A stretch of DNA of 9,410 nt from a bacterium (GTDB taxonomy: Bacteria > Latescibacterota > UBA2968 > UBA8231). Location of the stretch: assembly GCA_027593305.1 (NCBI GenBank), contig JAQCJA010000146.1, positions 1 to 9,410 of the forward strand. The letters are read 5' to 3'. The notes beneath the pieces are model-generated. The model did no database searches and was not told where the DNA came from. It was given only the letters and a program-made list of their open reading frames with translations. Made by a program: the position numbers and the translations under genes. Below are positions 1 to 6,073 of this stretch, in pieces. Each line of letters begins with the position of its first letter. Position 1 is the first letter of the stretch.

Positions 1-192
1 GGGGCGCTGCAGCTTTCGAGCCGTGGCAAAACTGGCCGCACTCCATGTGTGCCAGTGGACGCCGGTATCGGGATCCGCCGGGACCATCTGCCCGCTACCG
101 ACGGCCAGCCCGGATGGTGATGACGACGATGGCACCGATGATGGTGGCACGGGAGGCCGGTCCTGCGAACGTGAGCAGGCCGACAGCACGAC

Positions 193-228
193 TCCGGATA
201 ACAGTCCGGATAATAGTCCGGATAATAG
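193..228. repeat. Three tandem 12-bp units
   Basis: Three consecutive 12-bp units occur at 193-204, 205-216 and 217-228, with consensus TCCGGATAATAG. The first differs by one base (C for T). Each unit contains the 6-bp palindrome TCCGGA, so the palindrome recurs every 12 bp. The array lies about 125 bp upstream of the aldo/keto reductase start. It could be a simple tandem duplication or repeated protein-binding sites; the sequence alone does not decide. Confidence 0.8.
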
Positions 229-340
229 TCGGCGCAACAGACAGCAAAATCTCCCGCGTCGCACCTGCGAGCAACAGTAGCCTGATAGATCGCAGAGCGT
301 CAAGACAGCAGCATTCTATATTACCCGTATCAACTCAACC

Positions 341-345
341 GGAGG
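341..345 (+). promoter_or_regulatory. Ribosome binding site of the aldo/keto reductase
   Basis: GGAGG ends 8 nt before the ATG at 354. It fixes the start there and rules out the in-frame extension of 103 codons that begins at 45. Confidence 0.8.
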
Positions 346-353
346 CACGATCG

Positions 354-1349
354 ATGGATCCACTGCAGAAGAAGATACTCGGCAGCACGGGGTTGCAGGT
401 GACGCGGATGGGGCTGGGATGTGCTGCCCTCGGTGGTCTTTACGGCGACATCCCCGATGAACAGGCCTATGCCGTCGTTCGGCGAGCCCTCGATCTGGGA
501 ATCAATCTGTTCGACACGGCACCCCTCTACGGCTCCGGCAGAGGTGAGCAGCGTGTCGGCGAGGTCTTGCGCCAGGTTCCGCGCGACAGCTTTGTGCTGT
601 GCACCAAGGTAGGGCGCGTGCTCGATCCGGTGGAACCCGGAGACGCGGATCGTGGCCAGGAGATCTTCGAAAATCCCCCTCCTTTCAAGCCGGTCTTCGA
701 TTTCAGTCACGACGGTGTCATGCGCTCTTTCGACGAAAGCCTGCAGCGCCTGCAACTTGATCACATCGATGTGCTGCATATCCACGATCCCGATGATCAC
801 TACGAGCAGGCCATCCGCGGCGCCTATCCGGCGATTGCGAAACTGCGGGAGCAGGGCCTTATCTCCGGCGTCAGCGCCGGTATGAACCAGTGGGAGATGC
901 TGGCCGCGTTCGCCCGCGACGGCGACTTCGACTGCTTTCTTCTGGCCGGTCGCTACAGTCTGCTCGAACAGGAGTCCCTCGACGAGTTGCTCCCCCTCTG
1001 TGTGGAGAAGAACATCGGTATTCTCGCGGGGGGCACCTATAACAGCGGCATTCTCGCCAAGGGCGCTCGCGAAGGCGCCAAATTCAACTACAATGATGCC
1101 CCTGCGGAGGTCATCGCCAAGGCCCAGCGTCTGGAGCAGGTCAGTCAGAGACATGGCGTCGACATCAAGGCTGCCGCATCGCAGTTCGCCCTCGCCCACC
1201 CTGCGGTGACAGCCATCATCCCGGGGACTCGGCGTCCTGAACGGGTCACGGAGAACTTCGAACTGCTGCAAGTCGAGATCCCCGCCGACTATTGGGCAGA
1301 GCTGAAGGCAGAAGGTCTGATTCGTGTGGATGCGCCCGTGCCGGCCTAG
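354..1349 (+). CDS. Aldo/keto reductase, aldose 1-dehydrogenase-like
   Basis: A 331-residue NAD(P)-dependent oxidoreductase of the aldo/keto reductase (AKR) superfamily with a TIM-barrel fold, expected in the cytoplasm. The N-terminus shows the family glycine-rich start (GLGCAALGG, about residues 21-28). The catalytic tetrad can be placed: Asp54 and Tyr59 in FDTAPLYGSG, Lys85 in TKVGR, and His144 in HIHDPD. The C-terminal cofactor-binding motif PGTRRPERVTEN lies at about 290-301. The overall pattern, with HDPD after the barrel strand, resembles D-threo-aldose 1-dehydrogenase/L-fucose dehydrogenase and pyridoxal dehydrogenase relatives, which oxidise an aldose to its lactone. Length is normal for that group. 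The start at 354 is supported by a GGAGG site 8 nt upstream and by the point where family similarity begins. The gene is apparently monocistronic and converges on the glycosyltransferase with a 27-bp gap and no clear terminator. Substrate is inferred, not shown. Confidence 0.9.
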   Translation: MDPLQKKILGSTGLQVTRMGLGCAALGGLYGDIPDEQAYAVVRRALDLGINLFDTAPLYGSGRGEQRVGEVLRQVPRDSFVLCTKVGRVLDPVEPGDADRGQEIFENPPPFKPVFDFSHDGVMRSFDESLQRLQLDHIDVLHIHDPDDHYEQAIRGAYPAIAKLREQGLISGVSAGMNQWEMLAAFARDGDFDCFLLAGRYSLLEQESLDELLPLCVEKNIGILAGGTYNSGILAKGAREGAKFNYNDAPAEVIAKAQRLEQVSQRHGVDIKAAASQFALAHPAVTAIIPGTRRPERVTENFELLQVEIPADYWAELKAEGLIRVDAPVPA

Positions 1350-1376
1350 GCCGTTGCCGCGCTACGGGGGACTGTG

Positions 1377-3023
1377 CTACAGGGGATTGATCGCAACGAT
1401 GTAGGTGTCAGGCTCCGGCCGGTGCCACAGGATCGGACATCGATCAGAGGCCCACTGCAGCGCCGGCACCAGGAACCGTGGCGTGTGGGCGTAGCCGAGT
1501 TGCTCAACAACGGCGTAGTCGGCACCCTTCGCGTCGAGGTCTGCCATGACCTGCTGTGGCTCGGCAAAGGCATAGACGAAGGTTCGACGGCCGGAGATGA
1601 CGTGCATCCAGAAGGCCTTGCGGCAGGTGACGATGGCGTCCTGGGGCGTGTTGGCCCGGAGCCAGAGACCTGCCTCGAAGTAATTGCGCCACTCCGGCAG
1701 GTAGTCGGCCTGGCTCGCCCGCGCATACTGGACGAGCGAGGTGGGCTGGCGGACCGGCTGATGTGACGTCCGGCCGAACACGTTGCCGTGGAGTCCCAGG
1801 CCCAGCAGTACCACAGCCAGCACGTAGGCTGTTGGCCCGGCCCCCTTGGCCCGCAGCCAGTGGACGGCGTCCGCGACGGTGATGACACCGGCCAGCAGCA
1901 GCACCGGCACCAGGGGCAGGATGAAACGATCCCCCGGCCACGGCCACAGCAGCACCGTGCCGAGAAAGAACGACGCATAGATCAGCAGCAGCAGGTGCCT
2001 GCCTTGCTGCACACTGCGCCAGGCAAAGCCGCCCAGCAGCGCCAGCATGACCGCCGCTGCGGGGGTGAACGCTGCCCCCGTCGGTTCGAAGGAGGGCCAC
2101 AGCGTCTGCGTCAGGCCCTGCGCCAGGTAGAACTGCAGGTGGTCGGTGATCCGTTCCCACAGCCCCGCTGCATCGAGCAGGCCCTGATCCGGGAAATAGG
2201 GATTGACCTGGACCAGCTGTTTGAAATACACCCCGCCACCACCGACGGCACTGTTGCGCAACGACCAGGGCAGGATCGCGGCAAAGCTGACGCCGCCAAT
2301 CAGCGCGGCTCGTTGCCAGTCCCGTCGCAGCAACAACAGGGCGATGGGTGCGCCGATGAGGACGAGTCCGACGCTGCGGATGTAGTAGGCAGCGATGGCC
2401 GCCGCTACGCCGGTCCACAGCCAGCGATTGTGGCGCCAGCCTTCGGCCTCGATGCCACGGTGCAGACACCACAGCGCCAGTAGCGACGGCGCCAGGTACG
2501 GTACTTCTGACATGACCTGGTGGCCGTAACTGACAGTGAGAGGATTGGTCACGGCCAGGGCCGTCGCCGCCACCGCCACGAGATCTCCAGCGACCCCTCG
2601 GGCCAGCAGATGGAAGGCGCCCATGCCGGCGGCCAGGCTGCACACCACAAGCCACTTCATGGCCACCCAGTCGGGTGTGCCGCTTCCCGGTCCCGACCAG
2701 CCGTCAAAGATGGCCGCCAGCGGTGCCAGCATGAGGGGGAAACCGAAGGGGTACTTCGTCGCCGGCCGCGGCTCGGGCAGATTTGTGTACGTCAGGCCAT
2801 CACCGTGAGCCAGCGACCGTGCCAGCGTCACAAACTCCGTGTTGTCACCACTGATGCCGAGTTTGGCATCGAACGTCCAGACGCTGATGAGCAGTGCCGC
2901 CAGCGCCGCTGCCAGCGGCGCTCCCCAGCGGGCATGCCGGTGCGTCAGCAGTCTGGTGAGACGCTCCGGTAGCCCCAGCACTGAGGGCACCACCGTTTGC
3001 CCGGACTGGGCCCGGCGGCTCAT
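1377..3023 (-). CDS. GT39/ArnT-like membrane glycosyltransferase
   Basis: A 548-residue integral membrane protein of the GT-C fold, most like the dolichyl-phosphate-mannose protein mannosyltransferase/ArnT (PMT_2, GT39/GT83) group. Such enzymes move a sugar from a polyprenyl-phosphate carrier to an acceptor on the outer face of the cytoplasmic membrane. After a basic N-terminus there is a first membrane helix (about 35-50), then an acidic loop with GDNTE (59-63), where this fold usually carries the metal- or substrate-binding acidic pair, and a KYPFGFPL segment (90-97) like the family YPP loop. VMSEVPYL (170-177) matches the second conserved loop. Many hydrophobic helices follow, with DRFILPLVPVLLL at about 365-377, as is usual near the last helices. 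A soluble tail of about 130 residues ends the protein. ATG at 3023 overlaps the peptidase stop (ATGA), with GGAG 5 nt upstream, so translation is probably coupled. Donor and acceptor cannot be read from the sequence. Confidence 0.82.
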   Translation of the reverse strand: MSRRAQSGQTVVPSVLGLPERLTRLLTHRHARWGAPLAAALAALLISVWTFDAKLGISGDNTEFVTLARSLAHGDGLTYTNLPEPRPATKYPFGFPLMLAPLAAIFDGWSGPGSGTPDWVAMKWLVVCSLAAGMGAFHLLARGVAGDLVAVAATALAVTNPLTVSYGHQVMSEVPYLAPSLLALWCLHRGIEAEGWRHNRWLWTGVAAAIAAYYIRSVGLVLIGAPIALLLLRRDWQRAALIGGVSFAAILPWSLRNSAVGGGGVYFKQLVQVNPYFPDQGLLDAAGLWERITDHLQFYLAQGLTQTLWPSFEPTGAAFTPAAAVMLALLGGFAWRSVQQGRHLLLLIYASFFLGTVLLWPWPGDRFILPLVPVLLLAGVITVADAVHWLRAKGAGPTAYVLAVVLLGLGLHGNVFGRTSHQPVRQPTSLVQYARASQADYLPEWRNYFEAGLWLRANTPQDAIVTCRKAFWMHVISGRRTFVYAFAEPQQVMADLDAKGADYAVVEQLGYAHTPRFLVPALQWASDRCPILWHRPEPDTYIVAINPL

Positions 3024-3754
3024 GTCAGCTCCGCATAGTGTGCCAGCAAGGCATCGAGGGCGGCGTGATGGGCCTGTACCCGTAGCTGCATGGGCAACTC
3101 CGTGGGGGTTTCGGTGGTCAGTTTGTGTGCCGTGTGGTCGCGCAGCAGAACGAGTGGAAAGCCATCACCGCGGGTAATTCGCTCGCGACTGGAGTCGGCC
3201 GTAACAACGCCGTTACACGCGGGCCAGCCCTCGATTTCGGCATCCCGATTGATGCGACAGACCCTTTCGACTGCAGTGATCATACGAGGTCCGGCGGCAG
3301 CCACGCCGAGACGATGCTCGTAAAGGTAGAAACCCGGCGTTTCCCAGTCTTCATGAAAATCGATGACGAAGCGATATCGTCGCCCCAGGAGGAACCTGCG
3401 CAGCATTTCGATTTCGGCAACGTCGTGGCGTGACCAGGACCAGTTGATATCCACGCCCTGCACCGTCTCGCGAGCATCTTGCACGTAACCCGTTGGATTC
3501 GTGCACGGCAGCACGTCAAGACTCAGGCCGCCGGTCCAGCCCCCCGCCGGTCGCTCCAGAACCTGCAGCGCCGCTTCCACCGTGGCCGGTTCGTCACCAT
3601 GCGTGCCGGCCATGAGCAATCCGGCGGGCTCGCCAGCGCCGATGCGGGCCGCAAGCAGGGGCAGGCCGACCACCTCTCCCAGAGTTGTCAGCCGGGGACA
3701 TGCGGCGCGCGCGCGCGCAGCAACCGGCATGAAATCACGCAGGGCGGCGCTCAC
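3020..3754 (-). CDS. M14-like zinc carboxypeptidase / aspartoacylase-type deacylase
   Basis: A 244-residue protein resembling the M14 zinc carboxypeptidase and succinylglutamate desuccinylase/aspartoacylase superfamily. Zinc ligands are recognisable: His52 and Glu55 in GTHGDEPA and His134 in IDFHED. Glu215 in TTETP sits where the catalytic glutamate is expected. NPTGY (86-90) is also a family signature. At 102-105 the protein reads DINW where relatives usually have DxNR, so the substrate-carboxylate-binding arginine appears to be replaced by Trp, which may change substrate choice. No signal peptide is evident, so it is probably cytoplasmic. The frame opens with GTG at 3754, directly after an in-frame stop and with no good ribosome site; ATG at 3730 is the alternative and would remove eight residues. 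It is the first gene of a two-gene unit with the glycosyltransferase. A run of (GC)7 lies near its 5' end at 3705-3718. The exact reaction is unknown. Confidence 0.75.
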   Translation of the reverse strand: MSAALRDFMPVAARARAACPRLTTLGEVVGLPLLAARIGAGEPAGLLMAGTHGDEPATVEAALQVLERPAGGWTGGLSLDVLPCTNPTGYVQDARETVQGVDINWSWSRHDVAEIEMLRRFLLGRRYRFVIDFHEDWETPGFYLYEHRLGVAAAGPRMITAVERVCRINRDAEIEGWPACNGVVTADSSRERITRGDGFPLVLLRDHTAHKLTTETPTELPMQLRVQAHHAALDALLAHYAELT

Positions 3755-3851
3755 GCCCGATCATCGACAGATATTGTCCAGCCCATACGTACGCGCGCTC
3801 CGCAGAAGATGACGAGGGGAACGGGGCAATGAAACCCCGATCCGCGCACCT

Positions 3852-3892
3852 GGCAAGAAACAGCTCTTGCCTTGGGGGAAACCGATCTTGCC
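3852..3892. promoter_or_regulatory. Candidate operator: three GGCAAGA/TCTTGCC half-sites
   Basis: GGCAAGA at 3852-3858 and its exact complement TCTTGCC at 3865-3871 form a perfect 7-bp inverted repeat with a 6-nt centre. A third identical TCTTGCC stands at 3886-3892, exactly 21 bp downstream of the second, i.e. two helical turns. The cluster ends 49 bp before the sulfatase ATG. The arrangement looks like binding sites of a dimeric regulator. The inverted pair could instead form a small RNA hairpin in the leader. No regulator gene lies in the window. Confidence 0.45.
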
Positions 3893-3924
3893 GGGAGCGG
3901 TTCCCTCTGCCTACCCTTGCGCTC

Positions 3925-3934
3925 CGGAAGAGAG
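3925..3934 (+). promoter_or_regulatory. Ribosome binding site of the sulfatase
   Basis: The purine run GGAAGAGAGG lies 7 nt before ATG 3942. It favours that start over the longer frame opening at 3867. Confidence 0.75.
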
Positions 3935-3941
3935 GCCCGTC

Positions 3942-5441
3942 ATGACCGACCGACCCAATCTGCTCTACCTGCACTCCGATCAGCACAGTGCCGCCGTTGT
4001 TGGTGCCTATGGCGACGCGCTGGTGCAGACGCCGCATCTTGATCAGTTGGCCAGATCCGGCGTCATCCTCGATGCCTGCTACTGTCCGTCGCCGATCTGT
4101 GTGCCGTCGCGCATGTCGGCCCTGACGGGACGGTATCCGCATGAGAACCGCGTGTGGACCAACAACCATATTCTCGATTCGGCAATCCCGACCCTGGCTC
4201 ATGCCATGGGTGCCGGCGGCTATCGCCCGGCGCTGGTCGGTCGCATGCATGCCGTCGGTCCCGACCAGTTGCACGGCTATGCCGAACGCCTGGTCGGTGA
4301 CCATGGCCCCAACCAGCCAGGAGGACGGGGGGCCGATCACGGCCAGTTGAGCGGCACCGCAGGACCCTCCCGGGTGAGTCTGACCAGGTCGGGACCCGGA
4401 CAGTCAGCCTATCAGGTACACGATGAGGATGTCACAGCGGCCGCCGTCAACTGGCTCGACCGCTATGGCGTGCGCCGTCGTGCCGGCCAGCAGTCCGAAC
4501 CCTTCTCCCTGTCGGTGGGCTTCATGCTTCCCCACCAGCCCTTTGTCGCCCGGCAGCAGGACTACGCGCTGTACGAGGGCCGCATGAGCATGCCACGGAC
4601 ACCGGAACCGTTCTCAACCGATCTGCATCCCCACATCCGCGCCTGGCGCGAGAACTGCGGCATTGCCGCTGTGCCCGACGAGGAGGTCCTGCGGGCGCGC
4701 ACCGCCTACTGGGCTCTGGTGACCTGTATGGATCGCCTCATTGGCCAGATCCTGCAGGCGTTGCGCGCCAATGGCCTCGAAGACAACACCCTGATCGTCT
4801 ATACCTCCGACCATGGGGAACAGGTCGGCGAACATGGCCTCTGGTGGAAACAGACGTTCTACGAAGACTCCGTCCGTGTTCCCGCCATCCTCTGCTGGCC
4901 GGGACATCTGCCTGCGGGCACACGTTGCCCACGGGTGTGCAGCGGACTGGATCTGAATGCCACGATGCTTGCTGCTCTCGACTGTCCACCACTGCCGCTG
5001 TCCCACGGTCGCAGCCTGCTGCCGTTGCTGCAGGCGCCGCAGACGACGGCATGGGACGACATCGCGTACTCGGAGTTCTGTCTCGACAGCGCCGGCTCCG
5101 GTGGCCCGGTGACGGAGGACGGCGTGGTCCAACGCATGGTGCGGCGCGGGGACTGGAAACTCAACTTTTACGATGGGCAACCATGTCAGCTGTTCAACCT
5201 TGCACAGGACCCGCAGGAGATGGACAACCGTGCCGGTGATGCCGCATGCAGCAACATCCTTGACGAATGGCTCGGCCTCGTGCGGACGGGGTGGGACCCG
5301 TCCCTCGTCCGGCAGGAGATGGCGCGCCTCCGTGCGGACCTGCCGATCCTGAGCAACTGGGCCCGCCACGTGCAACCCGCCGACACCTGCCGCTGGGACC
5401 TGCGCCCTGAAATGGATTATCTCGACACCGGAAGGCAATGA
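3942..5441 (+). CDS. Cys-type (S1 family) sulfatase, probably cytoplasmic
   Basis: A 499-residue enzyme of the alkaline phosphatase superfamily that hydrolyses sulfate esters (possibly phosphonate or phosphate monoesters). The signature CVPSRMSALTG (53-63) carries Cys53, which is converted to formylglycine, so the host needs a formylglycine-generating enzyme; none is in the window. Metal-site residues include Asp13-Gln14 in SDQ near the N-terminus and Asp290-His291 in YTSDHGEQVGEHG. Arg57, His103 (GRMHAVG), His198 (LPHQPF) and Lys303 are further likely active-site residues. The DQ pair, in place of DD, and the CVPSR motif recall choline sulfatases and phosphonate monoester hydrolases more than secreted arylsulfatases. 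No signal peptide precedes the first strand, which suggests a small imported substrate. The start is ATG 3942, with GGAAGAGAGG ending 7 nt upstream; a frame extension to 3867 has no such support. It is the first gene of an operon, and its stop overlaps or abuts the cupin start. Confidence 0.93.
   Translation: MTDRPNLLYLHSDQHSAAVVGAYGDALVQTPHLDQLARSGVILDACYCPSPICVPSRMSALTGRYPHENRVWTNNHILDSAIPTLAHAMGAGGYRPALVGRMHAVGPDQLHGYAERLVGDHGPNQPGGRGADHGQLSGTAGPSRVSLTRSGPGQSAYQVHDEDVTAAAVNWLDRYGVRRRAGQQSEPFSLSVGFMLPHQPFVARQQDYALYEGRMSMPRTPEPFSTDLHPHIRAWRENCGIAAVPDEEVLRARTAYWALVTCMDRLIGQILQALRANGLEDNTLIVYTSDHGEQVGEHGLWWKQTFYEDSVRVPAILCWPGHLPAGTRCPRVCSGLDLNATMLAALDCPPLPLSHGRSLLPLLQAPQTTAWDDIAYSEFCLDSAGSGGPVTEDGVVQRMVRRGDWKLNFYDGQPCQLFNLAQDPQEMDNRAGDAACSNILDEWLGLVRTGWDPSLVRQEMARLRADLPILSNWARHVQPADTCRWDLRPEMDYLDTGRQ
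5430..5435 (+). promoter_or_regulatory. Ribosome binding site of the cupin gene
   Basis: GGAAGG lies inside the last codons of the sulfatase gene. Two ATGs follow in tandem, at 5438 and 5441. The spacing is only 2 nt to the first and 5 nt to the second, so the second is the better start. Confidence 0.65.
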
Positions 5442-6073
5442 TGGCACTGCAAGTCTTTGACTACCACACCGACATTCGCAACGTCTTCGTCTCACCGCAG
5501 ATCCGCTCACGCTTCCTGCGCATGGAGCCCGGGACGGTCGCCGAGCGTCACAGCCATGACCTGGGACACGAGATCTTCCTCATCCTCGAAGGTCGGGCGC
5601 GCTTTGAGATCGCCGGAGAAATCGCCGAACTGGGGCCGGGACAGATGTGTGTGGCCCGCATCGACGAGCCGCATCAGGTCAGTGTCATCGGTGCGGAGCC
5701 GATGACGATGTATCTCTCCGTCACGCCCCATATCCAGCCCACACACACGGGGCGGGATGACAAGGATGAACGGCAACCGATTCGCTTCCTGCCCCCTGCT
5801 GCCTACGACCAGGAGGACTCGCGGATTCCCATCGACGAATCCATCGACCATTTCGTCGATCTCGCCGAATCCCTGGCCTCCATGGCACAGACCGCTGCCG
5901 AGCAGGCCCGCATGGCGGGCGCACGCCTGTCACGGGCCCTTGGGGCACGCAACAACGACGCCGCCGATCGCCAGCGGGAGATCATGTGGTTTGGCTTGTA
6001 CCGGACCTTCGACAAACTCTTCGATATGGCGGCAGAATGGAACAAGATGTCGCCTCGCGCGGGCAGCTCATAA
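5441..6073 (+). CDS. Cupin-domain protein with helical C-terminal extension
   Basis: A 210-residue protein. Residues of about 25-95 form a single cupin_2 barrel: His37, His39 and Glu44 in the HSHDLGHE motif, and His78 in DEPHQV, make the usual metal-binding set, with the glycine turns LEGRARF and LGPGQM between strands. Small cupins of this kind are sugar isomerases or epimerases, dioxygenases, or ligand-sensing proteins. After a linker of about 30 residues, residues of about 130-200 are helical by composition, with a hydrophilic Ala/Arg/Glu-rich stretch and an aromatic end (MWFGLYRTFDKLFDMAAEW). I do not recognise this tail, and it roughly doubles the usual length. The gene is in the sulfatase operon: ATG 5438 would overlap the sulfatase stop (ATGA), while ATG 5441 fits the ribosome site better. 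Its own stop overlaps the next start by one base (TAATG). The specific function is unknown. Confidence 0.82.
   Translation: MALQVFDYHTDIRNVFVSPQIRSRFLRMEPGTVAERHSHDLGHEIFLILEGRARFEIAGEIAELGPGQMCVARIDEPHQVSVIGAEPMTMYLSVTPHIQPTHTGRDDKDERQPIRFLPPAAYDQEDSRIPIDESIDHFVDLAESLASMAQTAAEQARMAGARLSRALGARNNDAADRQREIMWFGLYRTFDKLFDMAAEWNKMSPRAGSS

Larger units (their letters stand above)
1..353. other. Upstream region without a supported gene
   Basis: No reading frame here looks like a real protein. Plus-strand frames run through it (one from 23 to 280, and an N-terminal extension of the aldo/keto reductase frame from 45), but their translations are low-complexity, rich in Asp/Gly or in Arg/Ile repeats, and have no family resemblance. 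A minus-strand frame gives a hydrophobic Ile/Val/Leu-rich peptide ending near 105 but has no clear start. The segment holds a 12-bp tandem repeat (193-228) and an AT-rich TATATT at 317-322 that could be a -10 element for the downstream gene, although I see no matching -35 box. It may be a control region or a decayed gene. Confidence 0.55.
3755..3941. promoter_or_regulatory. Divergent control region between the M14 and sulfatase units
   Basis: This gap separates two transcription units pointing away from each other, so it must hold promoters for both. I cannot pick convincing -35/-10 pairs. It contains three copies of a 7-bp element (listed separately), a CGGGG/CCCCG inverted repeat (3822-3826 and 3835-3839), and a possible 38-codon reading frame starting at 3829. 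Confidence 0.6.

Noticed and set aside
23..280. 85-codon frame with Asp/Gly-rich and PDNS-repeat product
   Set aside because: The repeat comes from the 12-bp DNA repeat, composition is low-complexity, and there is no good ribosome site or family match.
105..320. Minus-strand frame giving a hydrophobic Leu/Ile/Val peptide that could mimic a membrane protein
   Set aside because: No plausible start codon with a ribosome site was found, and part of the hydrophobicity comes from the tandem repeat.
330..1271. 313-codon open frame antisense to the aldo/keto reductase
   Set aside because: It mirrors a clearly recognised gene, its translation has no family features, and long antisense frames are common in GC-rich DNA.
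1350..1376. Possible bidirectional terminator between the convergent aldo/keto reductase and glycosyltransferase
   Set aside because: No hairpin with a flanking T-tract is visible in the 27-bp gap.
1504..2655. 383-codon frame overlapping the glycosyltransferase on the same strand
   Set aside because: The translation is Arg/Gly/Ala-rich without membrane segments or motifs; the overlapping frame carries the family motifs.
3822..3839. CGGGG/CCCCG inverted repeat as a terminator
   Set aside because: Only a 5-bp stem with no T-tract, located upstream of rather than after a gene.
4614..5510. 298-codon frame antisense to the sulfatase
   Set aside because: The sulfatase frame carries the catalytic and metal motifs; the antisense product shows no recognisable domain.
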